Origin: Amycolatopsis vastitatis
GTDB taxonomy: Bacteria > Actinomycetota > Actinomycetes > Mycobacteriales > Pseudonocardiaceae
NCBI RefSeq assembly: GCF_002234595.1
Contig: NZ_NMUL01000034.1
Span: forward strand, 1-64,000
DNA: 64,000 nt
Direction of reading: 5' to 3'
Numbering within the stretch: the stretch's first letter is position 1; each line of letters starts with the position of its first letter. The notes under the pieces are model-generated. The model had not been told where the DNA came from, made no database searches, and was given only the letters and a program-made list of their open reading frames with translations. Shown piece by piece: positions 17,398 through 25,330 of this stretch. The position numbers and the translations under genes were made by a program.

Positions 17398-18297
17398 TCA
17401 GGCGGCGGTGACCTCCTCGACCGCGGCCCGCACCTGGTCGCGAAGCCAGGCGTGGGCGAGGTCGGAGTCGTAGCGCTGGTGCCACGTGCAGCAGATCGGC
17501 GCCGCCGGCGCCTCGACCGGCAGCGGCCGGGTGACCAGCCCGAACGCTTCGATGAGCGGCCCTCCGAGCAGCCCGGTGCAGGTGACCAGCACGTCACCGC
17601 GGCGGGCCAGCTGCAGAGCCGTGGCAACCGTCGCCACCGCGGCGATCACCTGCCGGCGCAGGCCTTCGGCGGCCAGCACGTCGTCGATCGGCGCGGTGAG
17701 CTTGCCGCGCCGGGAGACGACCACGTGCGGCTGCGCCGCGTACGAACGCAGGTCGAGGTGGCCGGCACACGGGTGCCCCTGGCGCATCGCCACGACCAGC
17801 CGGTCGTGGCCGAGGATCTCGGAGCGGAACTCGGGCAGGTGCGGCCGCCCGCCGCCGAGTTCCAGGTCGACGCGGCCCTGACGCAGGTCGTCGGTGTCGG
17901 CGGAGTGCTCGGCCAGCACCCGCAGCCGCACGCCGGGGGCCTGCTCCCGGAGCTTCCCGACGAGCACCGGGACCACCGAAGCGGCGAACGCGTCGTGGCA
18001 CTGGATCGTGAAGGTGCGGTCCAGCTCGCCGAGGACCAGGTCCCGGGCAGGCAAGAGCACGTCCCGCGCCTGCGCGACCAGCCGGTGGACGTCCTCGCGG
18101 ATCGCCACCGCGTACGGCGTCGGCACCATCGCGTGGCCGGTGCGGACCAGGATGTCGTCGCCGGTCACGGCACGCAGCCGCCCGAGAGTGCGGCTGACCG
18201 CCGGCGAGGACAGGTGCAGCCGCTCGGCCGCGCCCCGGACGCTGCCCTCCTCGAGCAGGGCGTCCAGCACCGTGAGCAGGTTCAAGTCGAGTTGCAC
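17398..18297 (-). CDS. LysR-family transcriptional regulator
   Basis: A 299-residue regulator. The HTH is LLTVLDALLEEGSVRGAAERLHLSSPAVSRTLGRLR, followed by an effector domain with FTIQCHDAFAASVVPVLVG. The GTG at 18297 was chosen because LysR proteins begin a few residues before LNLL. It diverges from the IMPase-like gene with only 27 bp between start codons, so the two promoters must overlap each other or lie inside the opposing coding sequence. It probably controls that neighbour. The C-terminal domain carries an unusual ICCTWHQRYDSD near its end. Confidence 0.92.
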   Translation of the reverse strand: MQLDLNLLTVLDALLEEGSVRGAAERLHLSSPAVSRTLGRLRAVTGDDILVRTGHAMVPTPYAVAIREDVHRLVAQARDVLLPARDLVLGELDRTFTIQCHDAFAASVVPVLVGKLREQAPGVRLRVLAEHSADTDDLRQGRVDLELGGGRPHLPEFRSEILGHDRLVVAMRQGHPCAGHLDLRSYAAQPHVVVSRRGKLTAPIDDVLAAEGLRRQVIAAVATVATALQLARRGDVLVTCTGLLGGPLIEAFGLVTRPLPVEAPAAPICCTWHQRYDSDLAHAWLRDQVRAAVEEVTAA

Positions 18298-18324
18298 GAA
18301 GGCAAGACAACCACAGGAGGATCC

Positions 18325-19107
18325 ATGGACAGGGAACTGCTCGCCGCCACCGCCGCCGCCGTGCGTCACGCCGGCGCCCAGATGCTGCGGCGCTACTCCC
18401 CCGAGTCCCGGCCGGCCGGGCTGACCGAGTTGCTGACGAGCATGCACGGCAACGACACGACCGTCGCCGACTCGCTGCGACCGGCGTTGGCCGGGATCCG
18501 GCCCGAAGCGGGCTGGCTCAACGACGAACACGGGTCGGGTCCCCTGCCCGACGGCGAGTGGTGGCTGATCGATCCCATGGGCGGCAACGTCAACGCCGTC
18601 CACGGCATGCCGGACTGGAACATCGGCGTGAGTCTCGTCCGCGACGGGCGCCCGGTGCTGGCCGTGGTCTGCTTCCCGGTGCCGGACGAGACGTTCACCG
18701 CCCTCGAAGGCGGCGGGGCGTTCCTCAACGGCGTCCCCGTGCACGTCTCCGGCAAGACGTCGCTGGACGGCGCACTGGCCGGCACCGGCCAGGGCCGGCC
18801 CGGTCAGGACGCCGCGCTGCTGGACCGCATGGGCGCCTCCTTCGCCGCGATGTCGAAGGCCGCCCTCCACGTGCGGATCTCCGTGCCGGTGACCCAGCAG
18901 CTCGCCCAGGTCGCCGCGGGCCGGCTGGACCTGCACTGGCAGTTCGACAACGTGCGTTCCCAGGTGGCGGGCGTGCTGCTGGTCCAGGAAGCCGGTGGCG
19001 TGGTCACCGACCTCGACGGCAGTCCCTGGACACCGTCCTGCCGCGGTTACCTCGCCGCCGCGCCGGGGGTGCACGCCGCCGCCCTGGCCGTTCTCACCGC
19101 GGGATAG
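18325..19107 (+). CDS. Inositol monophosphatase-like protein with altered active site
   Basis: A 260-residue protein of the IMPase fold: NDEHGSGPLPDGEWWLIDPM, GGNVNAVHGMPDWNIGVSLV, ALEGGGAFLNG and a C-terminal VAGVLLVQEAGGVVTDLDG. Residues needed for metal binding are changed. The DP[IL]DGT motif reads D83-P-M-G-G-N, so the second Asp is Gly86. The WDxAAG motif reads R-S-Q-V-A-G, with Ser212 where Asp is expected. It may be an inactive or repurposed member. A perfect AGGAGG sits 4 nt before the ATG. It diverges from the LysR gene. Confidence 0.87.
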   Translation: MDRELLAATAAAVRHAGAQMLRRYSPESRPAGLTELLTSMHGNDTTVADSLRPALAGIRPEAGWLNDEHGSGPLPDGEWWLIDPMGGNVNAVHGMPDWNIGVSLVRDGRPVLAVVCFPVPDETFTALEGGGAFLNGVPVHVSGKTSLDGALAGTGQGRPGQDAALLDRMGASFAAMSKAALHVRISVPVTQQLAQVAAGRLDLHWQFDNVRSQVAGVLLVQEAGGVVTDLDGSPWTPSCRGYLAAAPGVHAAALAVLTAG

Positions 19108-19208
19108 CCCGCGGATAGCGCGGCGCAAGCCGGCCCGGCCAGACTGGGCGTACCCGCCGGTCCCGGCGGCGGTCCCGGCCCGGGACGACTCAGTGGAGGG
19201 ACGCCGGA

Positions 19209-19619
19209 ATGGCGCCTGCTGGAGCAGGGAAACACGCTCGGCCGAGCGCCGCCGCCGGTGCGCTCGGAATCGACCACGTGCGGCTCAGCTACCACTATCT
19301 CGATATCGGGGACCTCGACGGATACGGTTCCCTCTTCACCGCCGACGCCGTTTTGCACTTTCCGGAAATGGCGCCGATACGCGGACGCTGCGCCATTGAA
19401 GCGTTCCGCGCGGCCCAGTCGCCGAGGGAGCACACCCTGCAGAGCGTGACGGTGACGCACGGTGAGGTGGTGATCATCGGCGTCATTGCCGCCATTGGGC
19501 CGAACGGTGGCAGTACAAATACCGCCTTCGTCGACAGCTTCACGCTTTCGGACTATGGGCTTATCACGGCCCAGAAGACAGACTTCGGTTCCGGGGAAAA
19601 TTCACGAGCAGTCGGGTGA
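19209..19619 (+). CDS. SnoaL/NTF2-like domain protein
   Basis: A 136-residue protein of the NTF2-like superfamily: VRLSYHYLDIGDLDGYGSLFTADAVLHFPEM is the typical first helix and strand. The family includes polyketide cyclases, small dehydratases and ketosteroid isomerases. GGAGGG lies about 8 nt before the ATG. Overall base use is less GC-rich than in neighbours (codons such as GAT, TTT, ATT), a possible sign of transfer. It sits beside thioesterase and SARP debris, so it may be a survivor of a lost biosynthetic cluster. Specific activity cannot be assigned. Confidence 0.8.
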   Translation: MAPAGAGKHARPSAAAGALGIDHVRLSYHYLDIGDLDGYGSLFTADAVLHFPEMAPIRGRCAIEAFRAAQSPREHTLQSVTVTHGEVVIIGVIAAIGPNGGSTNTAFVDSFTLSDYGLITAQKTDFGSGENSRAVG

Positions 19620-19684
19620 GGACGGGCAGCTTGTTCTGCCTGCCTCGCGCCGGCCACGGAATCGGCATTGAGGGAACAGCGTGA
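19616..19684 (+). pseudogene. Type II thioesterase, N-terminal remnant
   Basis: A GTG at 19616 opens a 22-codon frame reading VRTGSLFCLPRAGHG, close to the LFCLPHAGG start of type II thioesterases of PKS/NRPS clusters, then stops at 19682. The matching C-terminal half lies 100 bp downstream. It is too short to be functional, and identification rests on one short motif plus that neighbour. Confidence 0.5.
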
Positions 19685-19764
19685 GTTTGACCAGCGGGCC
19701 GCCGGGCGATCAGCCCGTCTACCGGATCCTCGGTCCCCTGGAGATCCGGGACCTCGCCGGCGGT
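19681..19764 (+). pseudogene. SARP regulator, N-terminal remnant
   Basis: A GTG at 19681 starts a frame reading VYRILGPLEIRDLAGG, the unmistakable opening of a SARP winged-helix domain. After about 28 codons the similarity ends and the frame runs into unrelated sequence. The remaining several hundred residues are absent. The GTG overlaps the stop of the thioesterase fragment. Confidence 0.6.
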
Positions 19765-19784
19765 GAGGGCTCACCCCGCGGGAC

Positions 19785-20150
19785 ATGTTCCCCGCCCAGC
19801 AGGACACCGACGAACAGCTCGTGGCGTGGATGCGCACCAACGGCCTGCTGCCCGGGTACGTCCTCGACGACCCGGAACTGAGCGAGATGGCCCTGGAGCT
19901 CATGCGGGCCGACATCCGGGTCCGTGACACCTTCGGCTACACCGAAGGCGCGACGGTCGACGTCCCCCTGGAAGTCCTCACCGGTGCCGGCGACGAGGTG
20001 ATCGTGCCGGACGCGGCCGAGCAGTGGCGCTCGCTCGCCCGCGGCGGCTACCGGCACGTCGAACTCCCCGGCGGGCACTTCTACACCCCGGAGATCTGGC
20101 GGACGCTGCCGACGCGGATTCCGGCCCTCACCCCGGTCCCGGCCGGCTGA
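19785..20150 (+). pseudogene. Type II thioesterase, C-terminal remnant
   Basis: 121 codons matching the C-terminal half of alpha/beta-hydrolase thioesterases that edit PKS and NRPS carriers: DEQLVAWMRTNGLLPGYVLDDPELSEMALELMRADIRV is the lid region, then VLTGAGDEV (catalytic Asp region) and ELPGGHFY (catalytic His). The N-terminal half with the nucleophile Ser in GxSxG is missing; intact enzymes have about 250 residues. No ribosome binding site precedes the ATG at 19785. It is in a different frame from the SARP fragment just upstream. A deleted, rearranged gene is the simplest explanation. Confidence 0.75.
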
Positions 20151-20153
20151 TTT

Positions 20154-20191
20154 CGTCGCCGCACGCGCCCGGCCGGGCGCGTGCGGCGACG
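20154..20191. terminator. Perfect 38-bp palindrome, bidirectional terminator
   Basis: The arm CGTCGCCGCACGCGCCCGG at 20154-20172 is followed immediately by its exact reverse complement at 20173-20191. It lies between the convergent thioesterase remnant and the orphan atpE gene. There is no U-tract, but GC-rich stems without one are common terminators in actinomycetes. Confidence 0.8.
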
Positions 20192-20195
20192 GCGT

Positions 20196-20441
20196 TCACT
20201 TCGTGTAGGCGATGAAGAAGACGACGATGCCGATCAGCGCGAGCACCTCGGTCAGCACGAAGGTCGAGTAACCCATCGTCTGCAGTTTTCCTCGCGCTTC
20301 CGGCTGACGCGCGGTACCATTGATGACGGCGGCGAAGATGAGGCCGACGCCGATTCCCGGACCGATGGCGGCCAGTCCGTAACCGATGGCCGCGAGGCCG
20401 GGGTTGATGTTGGCGGTTTCGGCCAGAACGATGTCGCGCAT
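20196..20441 (-). CDS. atpE: Orphan F0F1 ATP synthase subunit c
   Basis: An 81-residue two-helix proteolipid. Helix 1 is [22 protein letters not shown], the polar loop is the conserved ARQPE, and helix 2 is [19 protein letters not shown] with the essential proton-carrying Glu in LTEVLALIG. The start at 20441 has GAGGGGA 6 nt upstream; in-frame ATGs at 20447 and 20456 fit less well. No other atp gene is in the window, whereas atpE normally sits inside the atp operon. All key residues are kept, so it is not an obvious pseudogene. It could be a second c subunit for alternative rings, or a relocated copy. Confidence 0.95.
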   Translation of the reverse strand: MRDIVLAETANINPGLAAIGYGLAAIGPGIGVGLIFAAVINGTARQPEARGKLQTMGYSTFVLTEVLALIGIVVFFIAYTK

Positions 20442-20773
20442 GAGCATTCCCCTCACATCGGTCCACGCGCATCCGCACGCTCGCGCTCGCGTGGAGCAGC
20501 GGCAAAACAGGACGAAGGCGTCGTCAATCGACGGCTTCCGTTGAGGTGGACGGTCTCGCCGGACAGGAAATCGACGGGTCGAGATTCACGGAGACATTCA
20601 AAGAGACATTCACGAGGACCGATCGGTTCGGTCACAGCAAGGATATCACCGAATCAGCGCGCGCGCCGGTGCCCGCGCGCGGAACCACCCCGCATAGCGG
20701 GAAAAAGAAACAGGCCTGTTTCGGCTACGCCACTATTCCACCATTTCGCTGTCGGCGAAATCCGGCGGGACTC
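20442..20773. other. 332-bp intergenic region upstream of orphan atpE
   Basis: No gene is seen. It must carry the atpE promoter and the 3' end of the fucosidase transcript. It holds a direct repeat GAGACATTCA at 20591 and 20603 (12 bp apart), an inverted repeat TTCGGT/ACCGAA at 20627-20632 and 20648-20653, and a GC-rich hairpin-like stretch near 20661-20682. It is noticeably richer in A and T than its surroundings. Confidence 0.5.
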
Positions 20774-22207
20774 TCAGGAGCGTCCGCAGTCGATCTGGCT
20801 CGCCACCGCCTGACCGCCCACCGCGGCCGTCGCCGTGAAGCGGACGTACCGCGCCGGTCGAGGGCTGAACTTCGCGTGCTTCATCGTCTTGTCGGCCGGC
20901 CACCCGCCACGGGCCGCCGGGGCGAAACGGACGCCGTCGGTGCTCGTCTCGACCCGGAAGCCGGTCACGTTGCCGGTCGTGACGTACTCGCCGTTCACCT
21001 CGTCCTGGCGGGGCAGGTAGGTGAGCATGTCGATGCCGTGCCGGACGGCTCCCAGGTCCAGGGTCACCGACTGCGGCAACGCCGCCGCCGGCTGCCACAG
21101 CGTCTGCTGCGCGCCGCCGTTGTAGTCGCTGTAGCCGTCGATCGCCTTCGCCGCGTCGCCGCTCGTGGCCGTCGCCGCCACCGGCGCCACGGGGTGGGTC
21201 AAGCGCGGCGGCTGCGGCGGCAGCGGCGGGCGGGCCGGGTTCGGCCGCCACAGCGCGCCTGCCTCGCGCAGGCGCGCCACGATGTTGTCGTCGAGCAGGC
21301 CGCGCGGCCCGGGCGGGCAGTTCAGGATGAACGTCGACCAGCGCGGTTCCAGCTGCGCCAGGTGCCGGTGCACGATGTCGTCCGCGGTCATCAGGGACGT
21401 CGTGGGGGTGCTCGGGTGCCAGAACCAGCCGTTGGCGGCGATCGTCTGCCCCTGGCAGGCGGCGTACGTGTTGTCGGGCGCCGTCCACACGCCCTTCGGC
21501 TCCTCGTAGAACACGACGTCGGTGCCCCACGGTTCGGTGATCCCGGTCAGGCAGACCACCGCGCACCGCGGCTGCAGCGACCGGATGTGGTCGCGGATCT
21601 CGCCGTAGGGCACCTCCCGCAGCCCCATCTGCCACGACCAGCCGTCGATCACCAGCGCCGGGATGTCCCCGTAGCGGGTCAGCAACTCGGTCAGCTGCCC
21701 CTTGACGAAGTCCAGGTCGGCCCGGCTGACGGAGCCGGCCGCTACCCCCTGCGTCCGGTCCCAGATGGAGAAGTACAACGCGGGCACCAGGCCACGGGAG
21801 CGGAAGGCGGCGACGTACTCGGCGACGACGTCACGACGGTATGAGCTGTTCGCCACCGTGTAGCCGGTCAGCTTCGACGGCCACAGGCAGAAGCCGTCGT
21901 GGTGCTTGGTGGTCAGGACGCCGAAGGTCATCCCGGCCGCTTTGGCCGCGTCCGCCCACTGACCGCAGTCCAGCGCGGTCGGCGCGAACGACTTCGGGTC
22001 CTGGTTCGGGTCCACCCACTCCGCGTCGTGGAAGGTCCCCATGTTGAAGTGCAGGAACATCCCGAACCGCAGGTTCACGAAGAACGACAGCGGATCGTCC
22101 GCGGCGGCCGCGCCGGCGACGGGAGCGCCGGCAAGGGCGGGCAGTCCCAGGAGCATCGAAGTGGCGGCCGTCGCCTTCAGCAGGTCACGGCGGGAGAGTT
22201 CGGGCAC
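20774..22207 (-). CDS. Exported alpha-L-fucosidase, GH29, with F5/8-type C domain
   Basis: A 477-residue glycosidase releasing L-fucose from glycans. A Tat-type signal (SRRDLLKATAATSMLLGLPALAG) precedes the GH29 catalytic barrel: LRFGMFLHFNMGTFHDAEW, GMTFGVLTTKHHDGFCLWPS and a nucleophile-region IDGWSW. The last 130 residues form a discoidin/CBM32-like galactose-binding domain (AIDGYSDYNGGAQQTLW, FRVETSTDGVRF). It starts 24 bp downstream of the GH35 gene stop, giving a two-gene operon for host or plant glycan breakdown. A decayed second GH29 gene lies at 56362-57348. Confidence 0.93.
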   Translation of the reverse strand: MPELSRRDLLKATAATSMLLGLPALAGAPVAGAAAADDPLSFFVNLRFGMFLHFNMGTFHDAEWVDPNQDPKSFAPTALDCGQWADAAKAAGMTFGVLTTKHHDGFCLWPSKLTGYTVANSSYRRDVVAEYVAAFRSRGLVPALYFSIWDRTQGVAAGSVSRADLDFVKGQLTELLTRYGDIPALVIDGWSWQMGLREVPYGEIRDHIRSLQPRCAVVCLTGITEPWGTDVVFYEEPKGVWTAPDNTYAACQGQTIAANGWFWHPSTPTTSLMTADDIVHRHLAQLEPRWSTFILNCPPGPRGLLDDNIVARLREAGALWRPNPARPPLPPQPPRLTHPVAPVAATATSGDAAKAIDGYSDYNGGAQQTLWQPAAALPQSVTLDLGAVRHGIDMLTYLPRQDEVNGEYVTTGNVTGFRVETSTDGVRFAPAARGGWPADKTMKHAKFSPRPARYVRFTATAAVGGQAVASQIDCGRS

Positions 22208-22231
22208 GGCGGGAATCCCTTCGGGAGCGGG

Positions 22232-25108
22232 TCAGTGGCCTCGGTACGCCGGGCTGGGGACGTCGGCGACCGGCACCCCGCCGCGGTGGGTCCCGAGGTC
22301 GACCAGGCCGACCTGGCCGAGACCCCGGCTGCCGTCACCCCACGACGCGATCGCGATCGTGTTGCGGCCGTCGGGCCGCAGGATGCCCGTGGGCAGCGAG
22401 AAGACGTGCTGCGGGCCGACGTTGTTGAGGTACCGGCCCAGGTTCCAGCCGTTGACGAAGATCTGGGCGCGGTAGACCAGGGCCGGGTCGTCGTCGATGC
22501 GCAACCCCACCGCGGTGTCCTGGCCCGCGGGCAGGTGCAGCGAGAACTCCGTGCGGTACCAGGTGACGCCCGGCTCGGTGCGGGCCGCCGGCAAGGACGT
22601 CCGCTGCCAGCCGCGGTCGGGGAACCCGGGCAGCGACCAGCCCGCCCGTTCCCCGTAGAGGCCGCCGTTGTTGAACGGCCCGCGCACCGGGTCCGCGAGG
22701 TCTTCGCCGCCTTGGGTGCCCTGGATCTTCCAGTGCACGTCCGGGGTTCCGCCGGTGAAGGCCGCGGACATCAGCCCGCGCGGCTGCTTGTGCGCGTCGT
22801 TGACGTCCCAGTCCTCGTTGTGGCCCATGTTCTCGAGCAGCACCGACAGCACGTTGTCCGGTTTCAGCGTGCCCGCGGGGATGGCGAACTCGTGCGTGCC
22901 GCTGCCGCTGCTGCCCAGGTAGGTGCCGTTCAGCCACGCGGAGTAGACGCCCGGGTTGCCGGTGATCCCGTTCAGCGTGACGGCCGTTTCGGCACCGGTG
23001 GACGAGAAGTGGCCGCGGTACCAGACGTCGCCGTGGTGGAACCCGTAGTCGTCGGCGTTGAGCACCGGCTGCCCGGCGGGCGGCTTCGTCGGGTTGTTCG
23101 TCGTCCTGTGGTCGGCGGCCGTCCAGCGGGTGTCGTCGAAGCCCGGCTGCCGTTCCGGGGTCTCGTACTGCGTGCGCCAGCCGGTCAGCGCGGGCAGCGT
23201 GACCGGCGCCGGGCCGTTCAGCCTGCCTCGCAGCGTCCCGGCCGCGGTCCGGGTCACCGGCAGCGGACGGCCGTTCCACGTCACCCACCGGATCGACGGC
23301 GGCGCCCACACCTCGAGGTCGCCGGCCCGGGCGGTGTCGCCGGTGAGCGCGAGCAGCGGACCCGTCGCGGTGGCCGTGCGGACGAGGTCCGACCCCCGCT
23401 CGAGCACGGGTCCGGCGGCGGTGTCCTGCTTCCAGAAGGCGGCCGAGGCCGCCGTGTCGGCGATCAGCAGCTCGAGCGGGGCCCGGCCACCGCCCTCGAC
23501 GCGCACGCGGGCCAGCCCGCCGTGGCGGTAGTCGAGCCGCAGGTCACCCCGCGCGGCGTCCCACGCGTGGTCCACGCTGCCGTCGAGCACGGTGACCTTC
23601 GGCTCGCTCGGATAGCGGAGCACCGTTTCGCCGTCCTGTCCGGCGCCGCCGTACAGCACCGCGGTGTCACGGCCGCCGATGCGGGCGTGCGTCATGAGCT
23701 CCGACGTCGAGTAGACCAGCCGCTGCCCGCCGAGGTCGTAGCCCGCCACGAGCAGCTTGGCCTCACGCCCGTCGACGTCCAGCGCGCCCTGCTGCGGCAC
23801 GGCCGGGTAGGTGCCGTCGGGCACGGTCAGCGGGAAGGTCGTCCGCTCGTGGGTGGTCGAGGTGGTGTCCTTGTGCTGCGCCAGCACGAACTGCGTCCGG
23901 GTGTCCGGATTGGACTGTGTCTTCAGCGTGACGGCCGGGTTCGCGCCCGTGATGTCCGGGCCCGGGTCGGTCTTCGTGAGCGGCTCGACGGCCTGGGTGA
24001 AGTAGCCGATGCGCTTCTGCTCGTCGTACTTCGGGCCCAGCTGGCGCGCTTCGGAGATGGCGGCGCCGTAGTCGTAGGAGGTGTAGACCACGTTGGGGTC
24101 GGGCAGCCAGCCCCAGCTGGTCCCGCCGTAGGTCATGTAGAAGTTCTGCAGGGTGAGGCCGGAAGAGATGTTGTTCTTGTAGAAGACGTTTTCGAACGAG
24201 GCGCCGGTCAGTTCGCGGCACTTGTCGTAGCCGGGGCCGCCCCACGGGTCGAAGGAACCACCCTGGAACTCCGCGACGAACATCGGGGTGTCCGGGGAAA
24301 CCGGCCGGGTCCAGCGGAAGTCGGGCGCGGGCTTCCACACCTGCGGGTTGCGGCAGTCGAACAGGTTCGGGTAGCCGTCGAAGGCGTAGAGGTCCGGCGC
24401 GCCCGGCTTGCCCGGTGCCCACTTCCCGCCCGGCCAGACGTCGTTGTGGAACAGCGGCACGGTGATGCCGTCGGCCCGCGCCTTGTCGACCAGGGCCTGC
24501 ATGTACCCGGCGTCGAGCACCGTGCCGCTGTACTCGTTTTCGACCTGGTACAGCACGATCGGGCCGCCGCCGTCGGTGACCTGGTGCCGCTTGAGGACGG
24601 CGTTGATCGCGGTGAACCACTCCTTCGCGGCCGCGACGTAGTCGGGCGCGCTCGTCCGGGCGAGCCCGGCCTGCTTGGTGAGCCAGCCGGGGAACCCGCC
24701 GGAATCGGTCTCGGCGTTGATGTACGGGCCGGGCCGGGCGATGACGTAGATGCCGGTCTGCCGCGCGATGTCGAGCAGCTTGCCGACGTCGCGGATCCCG
24801 GTGAAGTCGTAGACACCCTGCTTCGGCGAGTGGAAACCCCAGTCGAAGTAGATCGACACGGCGTTGAAGCCGGCCGCCTTCATCTTCTGCAGCACGTCGC
24901 GCCAGAGGTCCGGGCTGGGCAGGCGCCAGTAGTGGAACTCCCCCGACCAGACGTACAGGCGCTTGCCGTCGAGCTTGAGCGAGTACTTGTCGTAGGTGAC
25001 GGTGTGCGCCGGACGCGCGGCCGCCTCGGTGGCCGGCGCGCTCGCGAGCAGCCCGGCCACCAGGGCACCACAGAGCCCGAGTACCTGCAAGCGCTTTCCG
25101 ATCCCCAC
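22232..25108 (-). CDS. Secreted beta-galactosidase, GH35
   Basis: A 958-residue glycosidase removing terminal beta-galactose. The GTG at 25108 has GGAAGGGA upstream and is followed by a Sec signal (KRLQVLGLCGALVAGLLASAPATEA). The GH35 barrel begins LKLDGKRLYVWSGEFHYWRLP; the acid/base Glu lies in YQVENEYSG and the nucleophile Glu in FVAEFQGG. Beta-sandwich and jelly-roll domains follow, as in large fungal-type enzymes, ending in HVFSLPTGILRPDGRNTIAI. It leads the operon with the fucosidase. A perfect 20-bp palindrome 30 bp upstream is a likely repressor site. Confidence 0.95.
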   Translation of the reverse strand: MGIGKRLQVLGLCGALVAGLLASAPATEAAARPAHTVTYDKYSLKLDGKRLYVWSGEFHYWRLPSPDLWRDVLQKMKAAGFNAVSIYFDWGFHSPKQGVYDFTGIRDVGKLLDIARQTGIYVIARPGPYINAETDSGGFPGWLTKQAGLARTSAPDYVAAAKEWFTAINAVLKRHQVTDGGGPIVLYQVENEYSGTVLDAGYMQALVDKARADGITVPLFHNDVWPGGKWAPGKPGAPDLYAFDGYPNLFDCRNPQVWKPAPDFRWTRPVSPDTPMFVAEFQGGSFDPWGGPGYDKCRELTGASFENVFYKNNISSGLTLQNFYMTYGGTSWGWLPDPNVVYTSYDYGAAISEARQLGPKYDEQKRIGYFTQAVEPLTKTDPGPDITGANPAVTLKTQSNPDTRTQFVLAQHKDTTSTTHERTTFPLTVPDGTYPAVPQQGALDVDGREAKLLVAGYDLGGQRLVYSTSELMTHARIGGRDTAVLYGGAGQDGETVLRYPSEPKVTVLDGSVDHAWDAARGDLRLDYRHGGLARVRVEGGGRAPLELLIADTAASAAFWKQDTAAGPVLERGSDLVRTATATGPLLALTGDTARAGDLEVWAPPSIRWVTWNGRPLPVTRTAAGTLRGRLNGPAPVTLPALTGWRTQYETPERQPGFDDTRWTAADHRTTNNPTKPPAGQPVLNADDYGFHHGDVWYRGHFSSTGAETAVTLNGITGNPGVYSAWLNGTYLGSSGSGTHEFAIPAGTLKPDNVLSVLLENMGHNEDWDVNDAHKQPRGLMSAAFTGGTPDVHWKIQGTQGGEDLADPVRGPFNNGGLYGERAGWSLPGFPDRGWQRTSLPAARTEPGVTWYRTEFSLHLPAGQDTAVGLRIDDDPALVYRAQIFVNGWNLGRYLNNVGPQHVFSLPTGILRPDGRNTIAIASWGDGSRGLGQVGLVDLGTHRGGVPVADVPSPAYRGH

Positions 25109-25138
25109 GGGTGTCCCTTCCGCCGGCGATTTTCCGTC

Positions 25139-25158
25139 GATTCGATTCGAATCGAATC
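25139..25158. promoter_or_regulatory. Perfect 20-bp palindrome, operator of the GH35-GH29 operon
   Basis: GATTCGATTCGAATCGAATC is fully self-complementary and lies 30 bp upstream of the beta-galactosidase start. Its length and symmetry suit a LacI-, TetR- or GntR-type regulator. No dedicated regulator gene is adjacent. A degenerate look-alike, GATTCGATGGATTCAATC, occurs at 56233-56250 near the decayed fucosidase gene. Confidence 0.7.
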
Positions 25159-25330
25159 CCCGCCCCGGCAATGCCTTCGAGGCGACGACACCGCACTATG
25201 GACCGGGAATTTTCCGCGTGTCAACGGTTCGCGCCGGAACTCCCACGACCGGCCGGTGGTTTTCGCGACGCGACAAGGTGATTCGATTTTTTCGGCGATT
25301 ATTCCGGGTGGCGCGGAAGTCGCCGCCGGG

